Assembly (NCBI RefSeq): GCF_029238095.1
Contig: NZ_JAQWGS010000015.1
Location: 1 to 64,000 of the forward strand
Origin: Lacinutrix sp.
Lineage (GTDB): Bacteria; Bacteroidota; Bacteroidia; Flavobacteriales; Flavobacteriaceae
Reading direction: 5' to 3'
Length of the DNA stretch: 64,000 nucleotides
Of the stretch, positions 54,626 to 62,903 are shown in pieces. The stretch's first letter is position 1. Every line of letters starts with the position of its first letter. The notes under the pieces were generated by a model. The model made no database searches and was not told the origin of the DNA. It was given only the letters and a program-made list of their open reading frames with translations. The translations under genes were made by a program, and so were the position numbers.

Positions 54626-56158
54626 TTAGTTTGTTATTCTATATATTGGTAAATATGCTTCTTTTTCTGTTTCAAGTACACCAAATGACACAAAGCTATT
54701 TGGCGCTTCGGGTTCTAAAACTTCAAGAATAATATTAGCTCTTCTTTGATTGATATTTATTTTATAAGTCCCTTTTGGGAATTGAATGTTTTTAGTTTCA
54801 ATTATTGTTTCTACTGTTTGAAGATTCATTTTTTCGTATTTCTTTGAATCTCTTTCGTATTCAGAAATCTTATAGGTTTCTACTTCAACTTCTTGGTCTT
54901 CGGTTAGTGTTTCAATGGTTACACCTAATGTTTTTAATTTTTCTATAATCTCTGTTTGATTTGCATCAACTAAGTAAGCTAATGGTCTTTCTCTTATTAA
55001 ATTTGCTTGCGATCTTAAACCATCTCTTATCGTAACATCTAATTCTATAATCTTATTAGTATCTAAATCTATAATTTCTAACGTCCCTTTTTCAATTGTT
55101 TTTTTACTTGTAACAACCACATCATTTTGCTGGTTTATGGCTTTATTTATTTCATTTTTCACCAAAGTTATGTTAGCACTTGCCGTTTCTAAATAGGATA
55201 CAGCTATTAAAAAAGTTGTATTAATTCTTCTTTTAAAAGATGTTCTTCCAATGCCAACACCTCTAATCTCAAACAAAGTCGAAATTGTGTTGGTTAGGGC
55301 ATAGTTTGTTGCACTTGAGCGTGCATTGGTTGACCCTTGATTAAAATGAATTTCGCCACCATATTTTCCAGTAGAAATATAGTCATGGTGTTTTAACTCA
55401 TTCTTGTCTAGTATTCGTCTGGCATTTTCAACAAATAATGTATCTGTTAATGTTCGAATATTTTCAGGTACATTCAAATTTCCACTATATAAAAACATGG
55501 CATCAAACAGTGACGTAATTCCGAAATCACTTAACTGAGTAAAATCTTTTCGATATGGTCTGTATTCATGAAAATCCAATCCTATTTCTGGATTAAAATC
55601 TGAAAATGCCTGCTTTAAAGACACACTTTCTGGTGCCATTAATTTGGTTTGGTCTCTATTTAAATCTAAACCGTTTGCAGCATATCTGTCTTGTTTTAAA
55701 TAGCCATCAATGTTTGCCATTGGCACAATAGCCAAATCGATATCATCTAATAAATAAGTGTATTTTGAATCATTTAAAAGCTTGTCTAACAGATATAACA
55801 TGCCTTCAGTACTTGCTGGCTCATTACCATGTAATCCACCTTGCATCCAAACTTTTATTTTCTCTTTAGTATTTTGTGTTGCCAATAGAACTAACGGAAT
55901 TTGATATCCTTTTTGACTTTTTCCAATAAAATTTAATTTAATATTTTCAGGATGTTGTTCTACTAAATTATTTAGGAACAACATCAAATCATCATAATCC
56001 GTAAATCCTTTGTTCTTTTGTAACGCTGGTGTTGTATTTTCCAAGGTTTCAATTTCTGGAAAAAACTTTTGTGTAATTTGTTTAGATTGCGGATTTAACT
56101 GCGCAAACGTATTTACTGAACAATAAAGAACGATTATTAAAATCACTATATATTTCAT
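54626..56158 (-). CDS. M14 family zinc carboxypeptidase
   Basis: A 510-residue exported peptidase with a signal peptide (about 1-19, CSVNTFA). The catalytic domain shows HGNEPASTEG (H-x-x-E zinc ligands), DGYLKQDRYAANGLDLNRD, the third ligand in LDFHEYRPY and the base glutamate in TLFEIRG. The C-terminal 150 residues form an extra domain of mixed strands. M14 enzymes remove C-terminal amino acids from peptides, and some cut modified peptides. It sits between the two porin genes, so its products may reach the periplasm together with them. Confidence 0.88.
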   Translation of the reverse strand: MKYIVILIIVLYCSVNTFAQLNPQSKQITQKFFPEIETLENTTPALQKNKGFTDYDDLMLFLNNLVEQHPENIKLNFIGKSQKGYQIPLVLLATQNTKEKIKVWMQGGLHGNEPASTEGMLYLLDKLLNDSKYTYLLDDIDLAIVPMANIDGYLKQDRYAANGLDLNRDQTKLMAPESVSLKQAFSDFNPEIGLDFHEYRPYRKDFTQLSDFGITSLFDAMFLYSGNLNVPENIRTLTDTLFVENARRILDKNELKHHDYISTGKYGGEIHFNQGSTNARSSATNYALTNTISTLFEIRGVGIGRTSFKRRINTTFLIAVSYLETASANITLVKNEINKAINQQNDVVVTSKKTIEKGTLEIIDLDTNKIIELDVTIRDGLRSQANLIRERPLAYLVDANQTEIIEKLKTLGVTIETLTEDQEVEVETYKISEYERDSKKYEKMNLQTVETIIETKNIQFPKGTYKININQRRANIILEVLEPEAPNSFVSFGVLETEKEAYLPIYRITN

Positions 56159-56160
56159 CT

Positions 56161-57468
56161 TTAAAAAGCAAATGTTAGCATGATTCTGGCTAAATGTTCG
56201 TTTCCAGGAATTGTAATTCCCTCGTTATTGTTTATACCATCACTACCATCAATGTAAGTCCAATCGGCTTGAATTTTAGCTCCGTAACTCCGTGATAAAT
56301 ACTTACTGATTCCTATGGTATAATAATTAGGTCTATTATAAAACGTAGCATTATTTAGAAATGAATGGTCATCTGCTTTTAAGTGTGTGTAACGAGCATC
56401 GAGCGATATACCATTTTTAAATAAATAACCAGCTTGTATATTGCAGGCTTCTCCTAACATCATTCTCCCTTTTACATAATTCTCTACATCTTGTATACCA
56501 TTTACATCAAACGTTGTTGATGTAGAACCATCATTTCTAACACGTTGTGTTATATCACCTGGGACACTAGCTGTGGTTTTAACATATTCACCAAGTGCGG
56601 AAAATCCTTGATATTTAAAAAGAAAATCAACACCATATTTTGTGTAGTCTGGTAATGATTCTTCGTCATTATCATTTAAATAAAGAATAGTACCACTATC
56701 GCGACCACGTCTACTACTCATACCATTATTATGGCTAAAATTAGCTCCAACAACTAATTTTGGTGTGCGCTCTCTAACTATATCTGCCTGTCTAAATTGA
56801 CCAAAGTTTGTAAATAAACCAAATGGTAAATAATCTATTCTACCACCAATTTTTAGTCCGCCAAAATCTCTTTGAAGCACATTACCGCCATCTCCATTTG
56901 TTAAAACAAAATAAGGCTTTAGATAAGACCCTTTACCAGTTTTGAAACCTCCTTCTAAAAACAAACCAAACTCTCGTATACTTGCAAAAGCAGACGTTAC
57001 GCGACTTCGTTCAACTAATTGAAGTGTATTTGAAAGCATGAATAACTCACGGTTATCTGTAAATGTTGACCGCTGTCCAAATGTTGCTTTAATCCGATTA
57101 GTTATGTCATAAGAAACAAAAGCATCTAACAGGAAATTATTGGTAGAGGCATCTCCAGCTTCAGAAGTTCCACTTAAGTCAAATGCAAATCTGTATTTAA
57201 AACGCTCATTTTTTAAATTTCCATCAAAACGTAGCCTAATACGACGCATTCTAAAACGATTTTGAGTGCTGTTTTCATCAACATCTGTAAACGTTTTTGT
57301 CTCCATGTAAGGCTGTAAATAACCAGTTATTCTCATTGTATAACCATCATTGGTACTAAAATTTAGCCCTTCCCCAAATTTATAGGTATCTAATTTTACC
57401 TCTTGCGCTCTAACAGATATACCTAGGAAAACAAATACACAAAGACAAGTTATTTTAAAACCTTTCAT
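56161..57468 (-). CDS. porin O/P-type outer-membrane channel (first copy)
   Basis: A 435-residue beta-barrel protein; the ATG at 57468 gives a clean signal (MKGFKITCLCVFVFLGISVRAQ), while the longer frame would overlap iadA. Visible blocks: GEGLNFSTNDGYTMRITGYLQPY, NRFRMRRIRLRFDGNLK, AFVSYDITNRIKATFGQRSTF, DFGGLKIGGRIDYLPFG, DYTKYGVDFLFKYQGFSALGEY and a terminal LARIMLTFAF. This is the phosphate-selective porin O/P pattern of Bacteroidota. Two bases separate the end of this gene from the M14 gene that follows. Confidence 0.85.
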   Translation of the reverse strand: MKGFKITCLCVFVFLGISVRAQEVKLDTYKFGEGLNFSTNDGYTMRITGYLQPYMETKTFTDVDENSTQNRFRMRRIRLRFDGNLKNERFKYRFAFDLSGTSEAGDASTNNFLLDAFVSYDITNRIKATFGQRSTFTDNRELFMLSNTLQLVERSRVTSAFASIREFGLFLEGGFKTGKGSYLKPYFVLTNGDGGNVLQRDFGGLKIGGRIDYLPFGLFTNFGQFRQADIVRERTPKLVVGANFSHNNGMSSRRGRDSGTILYLNDNDEESLPDYTKYGVDFLFKYQGFSALGEYVKTTASVPGDITQRVRNDGSTSTTFDVNGIQDVENYVKGRMMLGEACNIQAGYLFKNGISLDARYTHLKADDHSFLNNATFYNRPNYYTIGISKYLSRSYGAKIQADWTYIDGSDGINNNEGITIPGNEHLARIMLTFAF

Positions 57469-57487
57469 ACTTTTATAATTAAAACTA

Positions 57488-58630
57488 TTATTCAAAATTT
57501 CCTTTAACAATTATGGTTCCATTATGCATCATTTGTTGTCCTTTAGCAAACACATCTGTTAGCTTTAAATTTTCTGTAAAACAGCACAAATCTGCATCAT
57601 AACCAACTTCTATTTTACCTTTATGTTTAAGTCCTAGATTTCGAGCTGGATTTGTAGTAATTAGTTTGAATGCCTCTGAAATTGAAACGCCACCATCTTT
57701 AATTAACAAAACCACTTCTTCAAGATTTTTATGAATTGGTGCTTTCCGAACTCCAATAGCATTTCCTGTATCATCAAACTTTGTTAGGCCTGCGTTTCCA
57801 TCTGTACTGAAAGTCATATTATCTATACTAACTCCGTTTTCTAGTGCGTATAAAACCGATTTATAGGGGTCTGTATATTTAGACGCCCCTGTTGTAATAT
57901 CAATGATACCGCCAAGTTTGGCAAATTCCATAGCCTGGTCAAAAAGTTCTTTGGTACGACCAACATGTGTTGGTGAAATATGTTCAATTGGAAATTTATA
58001 TTCGTTAACTAACTCGAAAAGCACATCCATTTTAGTGTCTAAATTTCCAAGATGTACGTGGAGTATTCCTTTTTTATTCCCTATAAAACCGCCAACTCTT
58101 ACATCACGTAATTTTCTAACTAACTCTAATGCAGTTGGGTACGATGATCGTATATCACTAATGGCTATTTTACAGCCTAAAATATTATCTATAAATATCA
58201 TATCGCTTTGAATGCTATCTGTAATGGTTACAGAATCTAATCCATAATAGCCACAAAACATATAAGCTGAAATGCCATCACTCTCTAAAGATTTTGCTTT
58301 TGCATAAAGCACTTTGATATTTCTTATAGTGCCATCAGTTCCCAATAAACCAACTACAGTTGTGGTACCGCATGCAATGAGTTCGCTTAAATTAATTTCA
58401 GGCGTCATAGATGAAAATCCATCTTTTCCGCCTGCACCAGTAATGTGAATATGTTGGTCTATTAAACCAGGTGTTACTATTTTACCTTCGGCATTAAAAA
58501 CTTCGGCTTCGTTTTTATAAACATCTAAATTATCAGCAATGGCCACAATTTTATTCCCAGCAATTAAAATATCTTTTTTACCTAAATATTTAGGGGTATA
58601 TAGTTCTGTATTTTGTATTAATTTAATCAT
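57488..58630 (-). CDS. iadA: isoaspartyl (beta-aspartyl) dipeptidase
   Basis: Amidohydrolase that cuts beta-aspartyl dipeptides, releasing aspartate. 380 residues: metal-binding H60 and H62 in IDQHIHITGAGGKDG, then GGFIGNKKGILHVHLG, EHISPTHVGR and the aspartate of MTFSTDGNAG, matching E. coli IadA motifs. Probably cytoplasmic, as no signal is present. It comes 4 bases after the DcuC-family transporter gene, so imported substrate or exported product is a plausible link. Cyanophycin or isoaspartate-containing peptides are possible sources of its substrate. Confidence 0.93.
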   Translation of the reverse strand: MIKLIQNTELYTPKYLGKKDILIAGNKIVAIADNLDVYKNEAEVFNAEGKIVTPGLIDQHIHITGAGGKDGFSSMTPEINLSELIACGTTTVVGLLGTDGTIRNIKVLYAKAKSLESDGISAYMFCGYYGLDSVTITDSIQSDMIFIDNILGCKIAISDIRSSYPTALELVRKLRDVRVGGFIGNKKGILHVHLGNLDTKMDVLFELVNEYKFPIEHISPTHVGRTKELFDQAMEFAKLGGIIDITTGASKYTDPYKSVLYALENGVSIDNMTFSTDGNAGLTKFDDTGNAIGVRKAPIHKNLEEVVLLIKDGGVSISEAFKLITTNPARNLGLKHKGKIEVGYDADLCCFTENLKLTDVFAKGQQMMHNGTIIVKGNFE

Positions 58631-58634
58631 ATAG

Positions 58635-59996
58635 TTATATAAAATGATATGTTAACATTACCACTAGTACGACTAAAAATGGAATGATGTTGCGCTTTAC
58701 GATTTCAATTGTTGATACTTTAGCAATTTCTGCAGTAGCAATGATAACACCTGCTATTGGTGATACTGTTCTACCCATAGATGCCGATAATTGCATTGGC
58801 AAAATAATGGAAGCACTTTCTACACCTAATTTGTTCGCTATTTTTGGCACTAATGGTCCAAAGGCAAAGAATGATGCATTACCACTTCCCATTAGCATTG
58901 ATGCTAGAAAAATCATAATAGTCATAACTATACCAATTCCTACTGCACCAAAACCAAGATTTTGAGTCAGATCTAATAGGCCATCGATAAACCCAAGACT
59001 TATTAAGCCTTTTGCAAAAATATCTGCAGTAATAATTAAGGTTACTACCGTTTTAAAAATGTTTCCCATGCCACTCCAAAATGTATTTAAAGAGTTGAAA
59101 ACTTCTTTTATTTTTTTGGTTCGGATGAATTCAAAAATCAATGCTACGAATAAGCTTATAAACATTGCTGTAGTTGTATCTAAAGAAATTGGCACACTAA
59201 AAATGTTGAAAATTTCTGAAAACACGATTAAAAGTATAATTGGTAATATTGGAATTAACGCATAAATTAATGGTGCTTTTAATTCTTTTTCTTCGGCTTT
59301 GTGTTGTTCTTTTTCAAAGCCATTTTTTTTGTCGTAGTAACTATTCACAAAATAATAGGTAATCATCATCACAATACTTAATGGCCAAACTAAAGGGATT
59401 TGATAGTTCAAAAAGTAAATTATTGAGTCTATACTTGTGATACTAGTTGCACTAGCAGTAATTGCAGATGCTGGACCAATACCAAAGGCTGTAGTTGCTG
59501 TAATTACTGAAACTGCCGACAACCTGCTAACTCCTAAATTTACCAAAATTGGAAACATTGATGCCATTAAAAGCAATCCTAAACCTGCTGCAGATGGTAT
59601 GGCCGTAAATAATAATTGACCTATTGGAATTACTAATGAAGCAGCTAAATAAGGTTTCTTTTTAAAGAATTTTAAAGGCTTCATTGCTACAAAAACCAAT
59701 GCATTCGAGGCACCTATTTTATCTATATAAGCTACAAAACCACCAATTGCCATAATCATTAACCCAACGCCAGCATTAGTTTTGCTAAAAGATTCTTTTA
59801 TATATCTAAATAAATCAAATCCATAAAAACCTGTTGGGTCTTTAAGTGTTGGTAAATTATAATTTAAAACTTGAGCCACAATGAGCATTAACAAACCAGA
59901 TACCAATAGTACTGCATGCGGATTGTACTTTTTTAATAAAAGTCTTCCAGCAACTACTATAACTAATAGTGATATTATGGCTCCTAAATAACTCAT
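58635..59996 (-). CDS. DcuC-family C4-dicarboxylate transporter
   Basis: A 453-residue inner-membrane protein with about 12 hydrophobic segments spread along its length. It shows GMGNIFKTVVTLIITADIFAKGL, LMGSGNASFFAFGPLVP and LPMQLSASMGRTVSPIAG, which resemble DcuC/YfcC-type carriers. DcuC moves succinate, fumarate and aspartate in E. coli; here the neighbouring iadA makes aspartate or a beta-aspartyl peptide a reasonable guess. It is separated by 9 bases from the LTD lipoprotein gene. Confidence 0.85.
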   Translation of the reverse strand: MSYLGAIISLLVIVVAGRLLLKKYNPHAVLLVSGLLMLIVAQVLNYNLPTLKDPTGFYGFDLFRYIKESFSKTNAGVGLMIMAIGGFVAYIDKIGASNALVFVAMKPLKFFKKKPYLAASLVIPIGQLLFTAIPSAAGLGLLLMASMFPILVNLGVSRLSAVSVITATTAFGIGPASAITASATSITSIDSIIYFLNYQIPLVWPLSIVMMITYYFVNSYYDKKNGFEKEQHKAEEKELKAPLIYALIPILPIILLIVFSEIFNIFSVPISLDTTTAMFISLFVALIFEFIRTKKIKEVFNSLNTFWSGMGNIFKTVVTLIITADIFAKGLISLGFIDGLLDLTQNLGFGAVGIGIVMTIMIFLASMLMGSGNASFFAFGPLVPKIANKLGVESASIILPMQLSASMGRTVSPIAGVIIATAEIAKVSTIEIVKRNIIPFLVVLVVMLTYHFI

Positions 59997-60005
59997 TAAC
60001 TGGTT

Positions 60006-61010
60006 TTAAAATGAAGTTCCATCTAATTTGGTTCCTGGTGAAAATAAATCACCATTAGCTTCTGGAATTCCTGCATGTTGTACAAAATCTCCTGTAAGGT
60101 CTGGATTTCTTGTATAAGATTCATCTGGATTTCCAGATAATGCAGAATTATCAAAAGTGAGCACTACATTTCCTGAAGTATCAGCAAGCGTCATCACATC
60201 ACCTGAATTGGTTATGTTTAATAACCCTTCAGAAGCTATTTGCACTAATGCGCCTCCAAAACTTCCTGTTGGTGTTCCTCCTCCAAAAAGAACTAAAACT
60301 CCATTTGGTGCTAATATTGTTCCTGATGGAAATGTATGTCTTAAACTAGAAGCATCAGACACAGTATAACCGCTTAAGTCTAATTCTGGACCAGAGTTGT
60401 AAAATTCTATAAATTCGTCTTCATTAGCATCACGAGTTCCATCTGCATTAGCATCACCTGCTAAGTCTCCAGCTGGATCGTAAAGCACTTCATTAATTAT
60501 AAACCCTAACCATGGGCAACCATTGTTATCTACTTCACCAGCTTCATTTGGACATAAATCGTTTGCATCTAATACACCATCACCATCACTATCAGAGTCA
60601 TCGTCTAAAACAGAAATTGTAATTTCTGTCTCTGAAAGCAGAATTACATTTTGCACATTTCCAACACTTACAATAAGTGTTTCTGCACCTTCAACTGTGT
60701 TATCTTGCAACCCTGTGAGGGTTACGCTTCCCAAAGTAGTACCAGCACTAATTGTAATTTCAGAAGCACTTACTGAATAATCACTTGATTGTGTTGCAGT
60801 ACCTGAGATTGAAAGTGGAATTACCAATTGTTGCGTTGCAGCAGAATTAAGAATTGCAGAAAGAGTAATTGTTCCACTAGCTTCACTAAGATTTGTATCG
60901 CTAGCAGATAATTCTAATGCTGGTAAGATATCTTCCGTATCGCAAGAAGCAAAACAAAATACTATACCAAAAACAAAAATTGCTTTTTTAAAGAAGTGAT
61001 AAGATTTCAT
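60006..61010 (-). CDS. lamin-tail-domain lipoprotein with Calx-beta and TSP3-like repeats
   Basis: A 334-residue lipoprotein (lipobox CFASC, Cys23). A Calx-beta-like domain (about 30-130, LSEASGTITLSA..., ITISAGTTLGSVTLTG) is followed by a calcium-binding thrombospondin-3-like motif (DSDGDGVLDANDLCPNEAGE) and a lamin-tail domain (about 165-290, INEVLYDPAGD...FIEFYNSGPELDLSGYTVSD). Inside the LTD start is an EF-hand-like loop, DANADGTRDANE. It has no T9SS tail, so it is probably held by the lipid anchor on the surface. It is the likely first gene of the transporter/iadA run. Confidence 0.78.
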   Translation of the reverse strand: MKSYHFFKKAIFVFGIVFCFASCDTEDILPALELSASDTNLSEASGTITLSAILNSAATQQLVIPLSISGTATQSSDYSVSASEITISAGTTLGSVTLTGLQDNTVEGAETLIVSVGNVQNVILLSETEITISVLDDDSDSDGDGVLDANDLCPNEAGEVDNNGCPWLGFIINEVLYDPAGDLAGDANADGTRDANEDEFIEFYNSGPELDLSGYTVSDASSLRHTFPSGTILAPNGVLVLFGGGTPTGSFGGALVQIASEGLLNITNSGDVMTLADTSGNVVLTFDNSALSGNPDESYTRNPDLTGDFVQHAGIPEANGDLFSPGTKLDGTSF

Positions 61011-61030
61011 GTATGAGAAGTATTAAGATT

Positions 61031-61074
61031 AAACAATAGAGCATTTTAAGAAAATATAAAATGCTCTATTGTTT
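61031..61074 (-). terminator. strong terminator after the T9SS lamin-tail gene
   Basis: A perfect 18-base stem (61031-61048 with 61057-61074) and an 8-base loop, flanked by A/T runs. It separates the T9SS-exported LTD gene from the downstream lipoprotein/transporter run. Confidence 0.9.
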
Positions 61075-61083
61075 TTATGTTAT

Positions 61084-62802
61084 TTACCTAATTATTATTT
61101 TTTTAGTGCTTGTATAATTGTTTTGAGAAACTTTTAAAAAGTATATTCCAGCATTTAATGCAGAAACATTTAGTTTATTATTAATCAGTGTTGAATTACT
61201 AATTAGTTGTCCTAAAACATCAAATACAACAACTTTAATAGTTCCAGAATTTTTACTTACGATATTTACATAACCGTTTGTTATCGGGTTAGGATAAATA
61301 TTAAAACTATTTGCGATAAATTGATCAACTGATAATGTTGAACCATCTACTAATTCTCCTGGTGAAAAGAGCAAACTAGCATTGGCATCAGTATGTAATG
61401 TAAAACTACCTGTAAAGTCTGGTGATCTTGTAACTGATTGATTTAAACCATGATTTATTCCTGTAACAGTACTATCATATAGTAAAACAACATCTCCACT
61501 TGGGTTTTCAATAGTGATTACATCTCCGCCATTAGTTAAATTCAATTCTCCTTCCGATGCTGTTTGAACTATTGAACCTCCAAAACTTCCAGTTGGTGAT
61601 CCTCCTCCAAAAACTACTAACATATTGTTTGCTGGAATTATAGTTGAAGCAGGAAATGTATGTCTTAAGGCAGCTCCATCAGAAACTGTGTAACCACTTA
61701 TATCAAGAGTTGCATTAGAATTATTATAAAACTCTATAAACTCATCTTGTAATGCATCTCTAACACCATCGCCATTTGCATCACCTGTTATGTCAGTAGC
61801 AGGATCATAATGTACTTCATTAATAATTAATGGTATACAACCTGGACTTTCAATATCTACAGATAAATCACAAACACCGCCATCTCCAGTATCACTCACT
61901 GAAACTGTTATATTTGTTCCTTCAGTTATCCCTGTAATCGTAATAGTACCTGAAGCAACCAAACTTGGGTCATCACCACCAACAGACCCTGCTGTTGAGC
62001 CAATTACAAATGTATTACCATTATCACCTCCAGAAAAATCTATTGAGGCTGTATAGGTATCATCTGTAGCTCCAGATAAAGTAGTGTTACAACTAACAGA
62101 GGTTGCTACTAAAACAGTGGTGCAAGTTGCTCCAGTAGGTGTCCATCCAGAACCAGAACCTAAAGGGTAATTTCCTCCTAAAGTATTAAAATAGGCTTCT
62201 AGACTTGTAGCTCCAGCCGTTTGGCAAGAAGTATTGACATCTAAATCATCTTCTGCGGTAATTACCCAATCCGAAGGATTCCAAGTACCTAAATCTGGAT
62301 TTGATAATCTAGTCGCAACGGCATCATTATGATTCCAATTAGAATCAGTATCAAGATCTGCATCTGTTTCAGTTTTTCCAAATTGACTTACAACAACGCC
62401 GTTTAACACAATTTGATAACCATCATCACCATTTGTAGAGTTGGTAGTTCCAACGGTATTGGAAGCGTTAAATGTTGTTGATGGAAATTCAGCTTCCATC
62501 AATGCAATATCTCGCACGATATAAACAAAAGAGTCTGTAACGGTACCTAAAGCAGAAATATCTATTTGATTAGCTGCCCAAGACGAACCATTGTTCATGT
62601 AGTTTAATATAACTTCATCATCAGCTGTATTTTGTAAGGCATCAGCACCAAAATTGGCAAAATTGACCGTGCCATCAACATACAGCTCAACGGTTTTAAC
62701 GAAAGGGGTAGCACAACCAGTCTCTATAATTTTTGTTATCGTAACGTTTTGGGCAAACCCACCAAATGAAATTAATAAAAACAAAATGTAAATTTTTTTC
62801 AT
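61084..62802 (-). CDS. T9SS-exported lamin-tail-domain surface protein
   Basis: A 572-residue secreted protein: signal peptide (MKKIYILFLLISFGGFA), a first DUF-like or LTD-related region (about 18-200, cysteine-containing), a beta-sandwich with TYTASIDFSGGDNGNTF, a lamin-tail domain (about 333-470, INEVHYDPATDITGDANGDGVRD with an EF-hand-like loop) and a T9SS type A tail (FNIYPNPITNGYVNI..., LNAGIYFLKV..., TKKIIIR). LTD domains occur in surface nucleases and adhesins; no catalytic motif is seen. Its LTD is paralogous to the lipoprotein downstream. Confidence 0.8.
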   Translation of the reverse strand: MKKIYILFLLISFGGFAQNVTITKIIETGCATPFVKTVELYVDGTVNFANFGADALQNTADDEVILNYMNNGSSWAANQIDISALGTVTDSFVYIVRDIALMEAEFPSTTFNASNTVGTTNSTNGDDGYQIVLNGVVVSQFGKTETDADLDTDSNWNHNDAVATRLSNPDLGTWNPSDWVITAEDDLDVNTSCQTAGATSLEAYFNTLGGNYPLGSGSGWTPTGATCTTVLVATSVSCNTTLSGATDDTYTASIDFSGGDNGNTFVIGSTAGSVGGDDPSLVASGTITITGITEGTNITVSVSDTGDGGVCDLSVDIESPGCIPLIINEVHYDPATDITGDANGDGVRDALQDEFIEFYNNSNATLDISGYTVSDGAALRHTFPASTIIPANNMLVVFGGGSPTGSFGGSIVQTASEGELNLTNGGDVITIENPSGDVVLLYDSTVTGINHGLNQSVTRSPDFTGSFTLHTDANASLLFSPGELVDGSTLSVDQFIANSFNIYPNPITNGYVNIVSKNSGTIKVVVFDVLGQLISNSTLINNKLNVSALNAGIYFLKVSQNNYTSTKKIIIR

Positions 62803-62903
62803 AATAATTAGTTTTAGTTTAATTAGACACTAAAGTAAAACTAGATTAAAAAGAAATAAGATACCAGTTAACTAAAAAAAAAAATACCAATTAGCATTGT
62901 GAA

